A DNA stretch of 64,000 nucleotides from Paludibacter sp. (GTDB taxonomy: Bacteria > Bacteroidota > Bacteroidia > Bacteroidales > Paludibacteraceae). This document shows, one piece after another, positions 49,732 through 58,289 of the stretch. The notes under the pieces were generated by a model. The model was not told the DNA's origin. It ran no database searches and saw only the letters and a list, made by a program, of their open reading frames with translations. The stretch is from positions 1-64,000 of the forward strand of contig JANJVQ010000028.1 of NCBI GenBank assembly GCA_024710005.1. Direction: 5' to 3'. How positions within the stretch are numbered: position 1 is the stretch's first letter; each line of letters opens with the position of its first letter. Both the position numbers and the translations under genes were made by a program.

Positions 49732-51072
49732 TCAAAATAAGTCTAGTTCCAGTGTTTCAATTTCGAGTGCAATTTGTTTGAGGAAACGGGTTGCTTCGCC
49801 GCCATCCAACGCACGATGGTCGTAGGTAAGGCTTAGTCCAATATAAGGCACAAAGCCATACGCTCCATTACCTAAGTCTTTGGGGCGCGGAACAATCGTG
49901 TTCACACCCAAAATGGCTGACTGTGGCAGGTTAATCACCGGCGTAAACATTTCCACCCCATAGTTACCCAGATTCGAAACCGTGAAGGTAGCTGCTTCGG
50001 CTGATAGTAGTTCCGGAGAGATAGCGCCTTTTTTACAACTGTTAGCTACTTCCTTTAGTTGGTTTGCCAGTCCGATGATGGATAAATCATCGGACTGGCG
50101 GACTGCCGGCACCATCAGTCCCCGTTCCGTATCAACGGCGAGTCCCAGATGTACCTTGTTGAACAAACGCATCGCATCGCCCATGAAATGCGAGTTTACA
50201 TTCGGGAACTTCTTCAGAGCTTTGATCACTGCAAAGCACACCATGTCGTTCAGGGTAATGTTGGTTGACAGTTTGCCTGCCTCCAAAGCCGCTTTTGCTG
50301 ATTTGCGCAGTTCCAGTATCCGACGGGCATCCGCTCCCAGGTGGTGCGTGAGCTGTGCCGAGTTTTGAAGCGAAGCATGCATCGATTTAGCGATGATTTT
50401 GCGCATGTTCGATAGTTTCACGTCCTGGTAATCGACCCCGTAAAGTGCATTGGCAGGTGCTGGTGCCAGATCTGTCGATTTAACTGTGCCAGCAAGTCCG
50501 GTGCCTATGCCTTGTACATGCAAACCCTCTTCAGCTGCAATTTTCTTTGCAAGTGGTGTGAGTTTCGCTCGGTTCTCCAATGCAGCTTTTACATCCTGTT
50601 CTATCACACGTCCCTTGGGCCCGCTACCGGTTAGTTGTGTCACATCAATAGCTTCTTTGATTGCCAAAGATTTGGCGCGAGGGGAAATAAAAATTTCATC
50701 CTGATTGATATTGATTGCTTCAATCTCTGCTTTTACTGGAACACTTTCCTTTACAACTTCTGTTGTGGATTCTTTTTCTTCTTCTTTTGAAGGCGCTATG
50801 GCTGATGTTCCCAGCAATCCCGAATAATCCTCTCCCTCTTCACCAATGACCATCATATTCAGCAACACCTCAACCTCATCTCCTTCATTGTAAAAACATT
50901 CCAGCACGACCCCGTCAACTGGTGATTCTTCTTCAAAAGAGGCTTTGTCTGTTTCGTAAGCGAACAGCACATCTCCCTTTTTAACAACATCACCTTTTTT
51001 CTTTTTAATTTCGGTGATGATGCAACTTTCGACTGATTGACCTTGTTTGGGTAGAATTATTAATGTTGCCAT
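49732..51072 (-). CDS. dihydrolipoamide acyltransferase (E2)
   Basis: Lipoyl domain VLFAYETDKASFEEESPVDG, E3-binding SPRAKSLAIKEAIDVTQLTGSGPKGRVIEQDV, catalytic LSLTYDHRALDGGEATRFL. Confidence 0.93.
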   Translation of the reverse strand: MATLIILPKQGQSVESCIITEIKKKKGDVVKKGDVLFAYETDKASFEEESPVDGVVLECFYNEGDEVEVLLNMMVIGEEGEDYSGLLGTSAIAPSKEEEKESTTEVVKESVPVKAEIEAININQDEIFISPRAKSLAIKEAIDVTQLTGSGPKGRVIEQDVKAALENRAKLTPLAKKIAAEEGLHVQGIGTGLAGTVKSTDLAPAPANALYGVDYQDVKLSNMRKIIAKSMHASLQNSAQLTHHLGADARRILELRKSAKAALEAGKLSTNITLNDMVCFAVIKALKKFPNVNSHFMGDAMRLFNKVHLGLAVDTERGLMVPAVRQSDDLSIIGLANQLKEVANSCKKGAISPELLSAEAATFTVSNLGNYGVEMFTPVINLPQSAILGVNTIVPRPKDLGNGAYGFVPYIGLSLTYDHRALDGGEATRFLKQIALEIETLELDLF

Positions 51073-51102
51073 TATATTATTTACGATTTTTTTATTTACA
51101 AT

Positions 51103-52611
51103 TTAATTGACTGAAGATAATTTTGTGTTTGTGAGAAATTGATGATATGCTTTTGTCCATAGCCCTGTATCTTTCGGAACAAATTCATCTAACTGAACAG
51201 AATCACAGATAATTTTGCGCATTTCCGGCAATGAATCAACCACTCCGGCCGCTTTAGCCTGAATCATGATGTTACCGATCGCGGTAGCTTCGGATGGACC
51301 GGCAACGACCGGAATACCAATGGCATTGGCCGTAAACTGATTCAGCAAAGTATTTTTTGAACCGCCACCGATTACATGCAATTTTTGAATCGGGAAGGGA
51401 GCGAAGGTTTTCAACAAACCAAGTACATAATTGTATTTCAATGCGAGACTTTCGAAAATGCAACGTACTGTTTCTGCATGTGATGACGGGGCATTTTGGT
51501 CTGTAAATATACAGTAATCGACAATCGCCCGGGTCATGCTTGCCGGATTGGCAAACAATGGGTGATCCGGATCAATCATGGATTGAAAGGCTGGAACCGA
51601 TTCTGCCATTTGCACCAGTTTCTCGTACTCATAACAAATACCCTCTTTTTTCCATTCTTTCAGACATTGTTCCAGCAACCACATGCCGGTGATGTTTTTC
51701 AAGAAACGGGTTGTACCCTCTACCCCACCTTCATTGGTAAAATTAAGTCTAAAAGATTCCTCATTGATGATGGCATCTCTTACTTCAATACCCATCAGCG
51801 ACCAGGTTCCTGAACTCAGGTAAGCAAAGTTTTCATTCAATGCCGGAACAGCAGCTACTGCTGATGCTGTATCATGACCTGCAACCGCCACAACCGGAAC
51901 TTTACCCAGTTCACATTCGGCGGCAATGTCATCCCGCAACGTTCCAATTACATGACCGGGCGTGACAATATCACCTAAAACTGAGGGAGAAATTCCAGCT
52001 TTTTCAAGCAACTCATTTTCAAATTTCTTTGTAACCGGGTTCAGCATCTGAGAAGTAGACGCGATGGTATATTCGACCACTTTCTGACCTGTGAGCAAAT
52101 ACGCAAGGGCATCAGGCATAAATATAATTTCTTTCGTCGCTTTCAGCAATGAATTATTGGCCTGACTCAGGGCAAACAATTGATAGAGACTATTGAAATT
52201 CATGACCTGGATTCCGGTCAATTCATATACCCTCTCACGGGGAATTATTTTGAAGTATCTTTCAGGAGCATCGACAGTATGAGGATCACGGTAGGCATAC
52301 GGAGCACCGAGGATTGTACCATCTTCGGCAATCAAAGCAAAATCAACACCCCAGGTATCAATACCAATAGATGTTATTTCAACTCCTTCTTTTTTGGCAG
52401 CTGCTAATCCGGCTTTCAGGCTTTCAAACAATGCATAGATGTTCCAGTGAAGATGCTCTCCGATTTGAAGCATCTGGTTAGGAAAACGTGTCAGTTCCTT
52501 CATCCGAAGTCTGCCGTTTTCGATAGATCCCAATATAGAGCGACCACTGGTTGCCCCAAGGTCGAAAGCTAAAAAAGATTTGTTTCTCATGATACATTTT
52601 AATCCTGACAC
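51103..52611 (-). CDS. rhaB: rhamnulokinase
   Basis: FGGY kinase; FDLGATSGRSILG, SIGIDTWGVDFALI, VAGHDTASAVAAVPA, LSSGTWSLMG. Confidence 0.92.
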   Translation of the reverse strand: MSGLKCIMRNKSFLAFDLGATSGRSILGSIENGRLRMKELTRFPNQMLQIGEHLHWNIYALFESLKAGLAAAKKEGVEITSIGIDTWGVDFALIAEDGTILGAPYAYRDPHTVDAPERYFKIIPRERVYELTGIQVMNFNSLYQLFALSQANNSLLKATKEIIFMPDALAYLLTGQKVVEYTIASTSQMLNPVTKKFENELLEKAGISPSVLGDIVTPGHVIGTLRDDIAAECELGKVPVVAVAGHDTASAVAAVPALNENFAYLSSGTWSLMGIEVRDAIINEESFRLNFTNEGGVEGTTRFLKNITGMWLLEQCLKEWKKEGICYEYEKLVQMAESVPAFQSMIDPDHPLFANPASMTRAIVDYCIFTDQNAPSSHAETVRCIFESLALKYNYVLGLLKTFAPFPIQKLHVIGGGSKNTLLNQFTANAIGIPVVAGPSEATAIGNIMIQAKAAGVVDSLPEMRKIICDSVQLDEFVPKDTGLWTKAYHQFLTNTKLSSVN

Positions 52612-52710
52612 AAAAGTATGTATCCAACAAGAAAATGACCTGAGAAAAATGACATTTAAACCTTACTTTTTGTTCAGTCTTTCACCTCAAGGCTTTTTCA
52701 TCGTTCCATA

Positions 52711-52741
52711 AAACTGATCTGCCCCCAAAAAGTTGGACGAA
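52711..52741. mobile_element. Solo IS-end-like remnant
   Basis: ctgatctgcccccaaaaagttggac resembles IS3/IS150-group terminal repeats; no transposase ORF nearby. Confidence 0.4.
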
Positions 52742-52800
52742 GAAGTGCCTGTAAATTCCTTGAAAGCCCTTCGAAATATGAAATAAGCTTAGCATATCGC
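52735..52800 (-). pseudogene. Short degenerate AraC-family HTH fragment
   Basis: gaagtgcctgtaaattccttgaaagcccttcgaaat matches gaagttcctgtaaactccttaaaagccctgcgaaat in the intact AraC gene near 54408-54443. Confidence 0.55.
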
Positions 52801-52822
52801 CGAAATCACACCATGCAAATTA

Positions 52823-52905
52823 CGTAATATTTGGAGTTATAAACCAATTTTTAGCGTAATATTTGGAGTTAAACATCGTTTTTTTGCGTAATATTTGGAG
52901 TTAAA
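52823..52905. repeat. Three direct repeats CGTAATATTTGGAGTTA with exact 32-bp period
   Basis: Copies begin at 52823, 52855, 52887. Confidence 0.93.
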
Positions 52906-52917
52906 GACAAATTAAAG

Positions 52918-52925
52918 TATCTTTG
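52918..52925 (+). promoter_or_regulatory. Bacteroidetes -7 box TATCTTTG for the AAA ATPase gene
   Basis: Matches TAnnTTTG upstream of the likely start MRNRQYANTLL (52965). Confidence 0.5.
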
Positions 52926-54212
52926 AACAATAAAAATGAATACTTATTTGAATTACATCAGAACATGAGAAACAGACAATACGCTAACACATTACTAAAA
53001 AAAAGTATTTCCAGATTCGGAAGGATACTTGTATTGACAGGAGCACGCCAAACAGGAAAAACAACCTTGGTTCGTCGTCTTTTCCCCGACTACACCTATA
53101 TTTCAATCGAAGATCCGGTAATGCGCAGCACATTCAGCAATCTTACAGCAGAACAATGGAAAAGTATATACCCAAAAGCCATTCTTGATGAAGTTCAAAA
53201 AGAACCGCAACTGATCGAAAGCATCAAAGCCACTTACGATCAGTGGGACGAACCACGTTATATTTTGTTGGGTTCGAGTCAGTTGTTGTTAATGGAAAAA
53301 GTACGTGAGAGTTTAGCCGGAAGATGTTCAATTGTCGAGATTTACCCGCTTACACTACCTGAATTGCAAACAAAAGGTTGGGAAGACCCTGTAGTTCCAT
53401 CTTTGTTTCAACAGGAAATTCAACAACAAATTGATGGTGATTATTTACCTTCATTTTTATTGGACAAGAAACATATTTCGAAGTTGGCTGCTTATAATCA
53501 CTACCTCCAATTTGGTGGTTATCCAGCAGTTAGTGGCTCCGATACAACTCCTGATGAAAAAGCGGAATGGTTAAAAAATTATGTCCGCACTTATTTGGAG
53601 CGTGATGTACGAGATTTGGCTTCGTTTCGGGATTTGGAACCGTTCGTAAAACTCCAACAATATATCGCACTCAATACTGGCTCACTCACCAATGCATCGT
53701 CAATTGGTAAACAGCTGGGTGTATCTGTAAAAACAGTTCAGCGCTATATAAAATACTTCGAAATGAGCTATCAGGCACTTAATTTACCTTCATGGTCACG
53801 TAATCCAAACAAGCGTTTGGTTAAATCATCGAAAGTACATTATATGGACCTGGGGGTGATTCACGCAGTCTTAAATAAACGAGGCGGACTAACCGGAAAT
53901 GAATACGAAAGTGCCATTGTTTCGGAAATCTACAAACAAGCCAAAAGTGTTGATTCAGCAGTACAGTTTAGTTTTTTACGTACACACGATGGCAAAGAAG
54001 TTGATTTACTGCTCGAATTTCAGGACTTTTATTATGCTTTCGAAATAAAAATGGCCGAAAGAGTAAACCGAACTGATGCTAAGCATTTGTTTGGCTTGGA
54101 AGAAATACTTGATAAGCCGGTAAAGAAAGCCTTTTTGTTATCCAATGATGTAGACACAAAATATTTCGACGAAAAAACAATAGCTATACATGCTGCGATG
54201 TTTTTGGGATAA
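52923..54212 (+). CDS. AAA ATPase with C-terminal DUF4143 (likely start 52965)
   Basis: ILVLTGARQTGKTTLVRRLFPDYTYISIEDP, AILDEVQKEPQLIESIKATYDQ, C-terminal nuclease-like region. Confidence 0.9.
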   Translation: MNNKNEYLFELHQNMRNRQYANTLLKKSISRFGRILVLTGARQTGKTTLVRRLFPDYTYISIEDPVMRSTFSNLTAEQWKSIYPKAILDEVQKEPQLIESIKATYDQWDEPRYILLGSSQLLLMEKVRESLAGRCSIVEIYPLTLPELQTKGWEDPVVPSLFQQEIQQQIDGDYLPSFLLDKKHISKLAAYNHYLQFGGYPAVSGSDTTPDEKAEWLKNYVRTYLERDVRDLASFRDLEPFVKLQQYIALNTGSLTNASSIGKQLGVSVKTVQRYIKYFEMSYQALNLPSWSRNPNKRLVKSSKVHYMDLGVIHAVLNKRGGLTGNEYESAIVSEIYKQAKSVDSAVQFSFLRTHDGKEVDLLLEFQDFYYAFEIKMAERVNRTDAKHLFGLEEILDKPVKKAFLLSNDVDTKYFDEKTIAIHAAMFLG

Positions 54213-54216
54213 TCCC

Positions 54217-55125
54217 TCATCCCTTCACCTCCACGCTATTCCGGTACTCCAACGGTGTCATACCCATTCTTTTTTTAAAAAATACCGGGAAGTAGTCAGG
54301 ATTTTCGTAATTCAGACTGTAAGCTATTTCTTTTACGGATTGTGAGGTAGTGGATAACAGTAATTTGGCCTCATTCAGCTTTAATTCCACCATGTATTTG
54401 GAGGGAGAAGTTCCTGTAAACTCCTTAAAAGCCCTGCGAAATCCGGAATAACTTATATTCAACTCTCCTGCTATATCTTCGGCTGAAATATTCTTGTAAA
54501 CCGATTCCCGCATGATTACCTTGGCTTTGTTCATTTTCTGAATCAGGTCTTCATCCTGAAAATCACGGGTTTTGTCACGGTAATACATCAATCCCAAAAT
54601 ATGCATGACAATTCCCAAAAGCGCTTGCTGATAACCTGCCCGCTCTTCGTTGGCAATTTCGATGGCTTTCAAATATAAATCAACAATACGTTCATTGAGT
54701 CCGATTGTAAACACCGGAGGTCGGTTAATAAAAAACCCTTCTTCCACAATTTTATCAATAATATCTCCTTTAAAACCAATCCAGTATTCATTCCACCCCG
54801 ATTTTTGAATGGGTTTGTAGGTATGCCAGACACCAGGCATCAAAAAAAACATTTTACCTTCGGTGATGTAACAGGTTTGTTTATTGGAGGTTCCGAAAGT
54901 AAAAACACCGTTCCCGTTTGTAATGTATAAAAGCTGGTATTCATTTAATACGCGACCCTTTTCCGGATTAAAATAATAACCTTTAGGGTGATTCTTCGGG
55001 GGATAGACTTCGTTTTCTTCTATTTTCTGACAACCGACGGTAGTGACTGTTAATCCCCACAGCTCATCTTCTTCGGAAGTCACCATGTAATTTACATTGC
55101 GGTTTAAATGATGGGGCATTTGCAT
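54217..55125 (-). CDS. AraC-family transcriptional regulator (probable rhamnose regulator)
   Basis: Cupin-like N-terminus and EDIAGELNISYSGFRRAFKEFTGTSPSKYM...SLNYENPDYFPVFFKKRMGMTPLEYR. Confidence 0.9.
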   Translation of the reverse strand: MQMPHHLNRNVNYMVTSEEDELWGLTVTTVGCQKIEENEVYPPKNHPKGYYFNPEKGRVLNEYQLLYITNGNGVFTFGTSNKQTCYITEGKMFFLMPGVWHTYKPIQKSGWNEYWIGFKGDIIDKIVEEGFFINRPPVFTIGLNERIVDLYLKAIEIANEERAGYQQALLGIVMHILGLMYYRDKTRDFQDEDLIQKMNKAKVIMRESVYKNISAEDIAGELNISYSGFRRAFKEFTGTSPSKYMVELKLNEAKLLLSTTSQSVKEIAYSLNYENPDYFPVFFKKRMGMTPLEYRNSVEVKG

Positions 55126-55213
55126 TAGATTTTATGCTATTTAGTTGCAAAAATAGAATAATTATTTTCAAACTGCAAACTAAGGGAGCGTAGCGAGGGA
55201 ACTAAATGTTCAA

Positions 55214-56245
55214 TCAAAGTAAATTCGGTAATATCAGCGAAAAAATCAAGATCAACATCCCTGCAGCCAACACCACGATGGTTTTTGTTCCGGCGCCTTT
55301 CCACTCTTTCAACAAGATTCCCCATACATTGCTGAAAGTAACATTCAGCGACATCAGGATGCTCCACGAGAACAACATCATCACACTTCCTTCGGACAGA
55401 AAACTTTTTCCCAGCGCCAACCCGAAGAACTGCGAATACCACAGGATACCGGCTAAGGCGCAAAACAACACATTTTGGACGAAAACACGACCGGATACTT
55501 TGAAATAATCATTCCCAGTTTTGTTTTTAATATTCTGAAAGATACAGTAAACAGCATTGGTGATAAAACCTCCCGAAGTAATCATCAGGATGGCAGGCAA
55601 ACCGGCAAACAAAGGTTGTGCTCCCAATTCAAGTGCAGCGATTCTGATGGGTTCAGCAGCCTCTAAACCGAGACTGAAACAAGCACTCATCACTCCGGCT
55701 AATAACGCAACCAACAGACCTTTGCCGAGCGCAAAATCTTTCACAGCTGCTTTCTTCTGTTCAGCCGTCATGTTTTTGGAGCGCAGACTCCCTGCATATC
55801 CGATAACAGCAATACCGACAATAGCCACACTTACCCCGATGAGCAATATAAGTCCTTCACCTTTAAACAAGTCAGTACCGACCATCAGAGCAGGAATCAG
55901 CGTACCAAAAGCCGAGCAGGTTCCCAAGGCGATGGATTGTCCGAGCGCAATACCAAGGTACCGCATACTCAAACCAAAGGTGAGTCCGCCCACACCCCAC
56001 AACGCCCCAAAAAACAATGCTTTTAAAGCGGCTCCTTCGCCCGACGAAAGCACCTCTAACAGTGAATGTCCTTCCGGTACCGCCAGCAAAGCACCCAGAT
56101 ACGGAAAAACCAACCAGGCAAAAACTCCCTGCACCAGCCAGAAACTTTCCCATGCCCAGCTTTTGACTTTGTTGATGGGGACATAGGAGCTCGATTGTCC
56201 CATGCTGCCCAACGCGATGATGAATAGCCCGATGACGGTGTTCAT
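55214..56245 (-). CDS. rhaT: L-rhamnose/proton symporter
   Basis: VPINKVKSWAWESFWLVQGVFAWLVFPYL; rhamnose locus. Confidence 0.92.
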   Translation of the reverse strand: MNTVIGLFIIALGSMGQSSSYVPINKVKSWAWESFWLVQGVFAWLVFPYLGALLAVPEGHSLLEVLSSGEGAALKALFFGALWGVGGLTFGLSMRYLGIALGQSIALGTCSAFGTLIPALMVGTDLFKGEGLILLIGVSVAIVGIAVIGYAGSLRSKNMTAEQKKAAVKDFALGKGLLVALLAGVMSACFSLGLEAAEPIRIAALELGAQPLFAGLPAILMITSGGFITNAVYCIFQNIKNKTGNDYFKVSGRVFVQNVLFCALAGILWYSQFFGLALGKSFLSEGSVMMLFSWSILMSLNVTFSNVWGILLKEWKGAGTKTIVVLAAGMLILIFSLILPNLL

Positions 56246-56254
56246 AATTACAAC

Positions 56255-57517
56255 TTATCTTTTAATAGTAACCTCTTTTTCATACTCTTGGATATTCGCA
56301 ATGTATGCATCTCCGGCAGGAACACCTTTTTGCATGCAATAATAATCATACACAGCCGCCCAGGGCAAAGCTTTTGCTTCTTCCAACAATGCCATGCGTT
56401 CGAAATGCTGACCATTTGCTTCGTATTGACGGAGTTGTGTAATCGGCTCAAGTAATGCCTGCAACAAGGCTTTTTGGGTAGCACGAACACCCACTACATA
56501 AGCACCGATCCTGTTGATAGAAGCATCGAAATAATCTAAGCCAACATGTACCCGATCAATGGCATTTGCCCGAATAATCTCCTGCATAATGGCTTGAATT
56601 TCATCGGTCAGCAACACCACATGGTCACTGTCCCAACGCACCCCACGGCTGACATGCAACATGATTTCCGGTGCAAAAAGTAATAAGGAGGATATTTTGT
56701 CTGAAATTACCTCAGTAGGATGAAAATGACCGGAATCAAGTGTTATCATTTTATTATTAGTAACCCCGTACCCCATGTAAAACTCGTGTGAACCAACCAC
56801 ATAGCTCTCACTACCTATACCAAACAATTTACATTCGATGCTGTCGAGCATATAGTCATCATTGGTCTTGTATTCAAAGATTTTATCCAGCGATTCTTTC
56901 AGATTTTGACGATACAGCAACCTGTCAACCGTCAAATCTTTAGAACCGTCCGGAATCCATATGTTATGTATACATTTAGAACCTAACTGGCGACCCATTT
57001 CTTCAGCAATCTTCCGGCTACGAATCACATGGTCAATCCAAAACTCACGAATAGCCGGGTCACGATGCGACAAGGTAAATCCATCAGCCGATTTTTCATG
57101 CGAGAAACAAGTACAATTGAAATCTAATTTATAATTCTTTTCTTTTGCCCAGTCAATCCAGCTCTGAAAATGTTTGGGTTCAATTTCGTTACGATCTACA
57201 CTTTCGCCTTTAAAATCGCCATAAAAAGCATGGATATTCACCCGGTGATCTCCGGGAATCAACGACATGGCTTTATCAATATCGGCACGAAGTTCTGCAA
57301 TTGTACGGGCTTTCCCGGGATAATTTCCGGTAGCCTGGATACCGCCTGTCAGTTCGCCGTCGCCATTCTCAAAACCGGTAACATCATCTGCCTGCCAGCA
57401 ATGCAGCGAAATGGGAAGTTTGTCTAATTGATTGATTGCATTTTCTACATTGATGCCTAACTCTGCATAACGTTCTTTTGCAGACTCGAAAGCCCGGGTA
57501 ATTTGGTTATTTTTCAT
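56255..57517 (-). CDS. rhaA: L-rhamnose isomerase
   Basis: LPISLHCWQADDVTGFE, IQATGNYPGKARTIAELRADIDKAMSLIPG, DSGHFHPTEVISDKIS. Confidence 0.95.
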   Translation of the reverse strand: MKNNQITRAFESAKERYAELGINVENAINQLDKLPISLHCWQADDVTGFENGDGELTGGIQATGNYPGKARTIAELRADIDKAMSLIPGDHRVNIHAFYGDFKGESVDRNEIEPKHFQSWIDWAKEKNYKLDFNCTCFSHEKSADGFTLSHRDPAIREFWIDHVIRSRKIAEEMGRQLGSKCIHNIWIPDGSKDLTVDRLLYRQNLKESLDKIFEYKTNDDYMLDSIECKLFGIGSESYVVGSHEFYMGYGVTNNKMITLDSGHFHPTEVISDKISSLLLFAPEIMLHVSRGVRWDSDHVVLLTDEIQAIMQEIIRANAIDRVHVGLDYFDASINRIGAYVVGVRATQKALLQALLEPITQLRQYEANGQHFERMALLEEAKALPWAAVYDYYCMQKGVPAGDAYIANIQEYEKEVTIKR

Positions 57518-57752
57518 GGGATAATAATTAGAATTTGAGGCAAAGGTATGGATAAGGGAGGTGCAAGATTTTCGAATAATGACAATAAAACTTTGATTTT
57601 TGATATTTATGTTTTACTATGCTATATGAACATATTTTATAAACATCATATTTTTTACTTACAGTTTTAAATATTCTTCCCTCTTTCTAAAAAATTTATT
57701 TATATTTGCAGCATATAAATAGAATATTTAATCAATTCCTGCAATTAACACC

Positions 57753-58250
57753 ATGGGACAACACCGTATCGACCGATTAGACAAAAAAATCCTGCAACTC
57801 ATTTCGCAGGATGCACGCATTCCTTTTTTAGAAGTGGCACGTGAATGCAATGTTTCCGGTGCAGCCATCCATCAGCGCATACAGAAACTCAAAAACAATG
57901 GCATAATAAAAGGTTCGGAGTTTATCATCGACAACTATAAGGTTGGATATCAGACCTGTGCATTTATCGGTGTTACCTTGTCCGACATCAAGGCTTTCGC
58001 GGAAGTTGCAGAGGAATTAAAGAAGATTCCGGAAATCGTGGAATGCCATTATTCTACCGGCAAATACTCGCTATTCGTAAAAATATACGCCCGCGACAAC
58101 AAACACCTGCTCCAGGTTATTGTTGACAAGATAACTGGTATTAAAGGAATATCTCACACAGAGACCTTCCAGATTTCGTTGGATGAAGTCTTCAACCGGC
58201 AATTATCCGCTTTTGATGCAGGAGAGGAAGAAGAGGAGGAAAATGAATAG
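57753..58250 (+). CDS. Lrp/AsnC-family regulator
   Basis: RLDKKILQLISQDARIPFLEVARECNVSGAAIHQRIQKL. Confidence 0.92.
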   Translation: MGQHRIDRLDKKILQLISQDARIPFLEVARECNVSGAAIHQRIQKLKNNGIIKGSEFIIDNYKVGYQTCAFIGVTLSDIKAFAEVAEELKKIPEIVECHYSTGKYSLFVKIYARDNKHLLQVIVDKITGIKGISHTETFQISLDEVFNRQLSAFDAGEEEEEENE

Positions 58251-58256
58251 TTGATA

Positions 58257-58289
58257 ATGGTTAGTGGTTAGTGGTTAGTGGTTAGTGTG
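58257..58289. repeat. Heptamer array GGTTAGT x4
   Basis: Direct reading. Confidence 0.88.

Noticed and set aside
52823-52905. CRISPR mini-array
   Set aside because: 17-bp repeats with ~15-bp short dissimilar gaps, only three copies, no cas genes; fits promoter-type repeats better
55137-55463. 108-aa minus-strand ORF as a gene
   Set aside because: Overlaps the rhaT 3' end out of frame and has no family resemblance
55557-56186. 209-aa plus-strand ORF as a gene
   Set aside because: Fully antisense to rhaT; low-complexity translation typical of a shadow ORF
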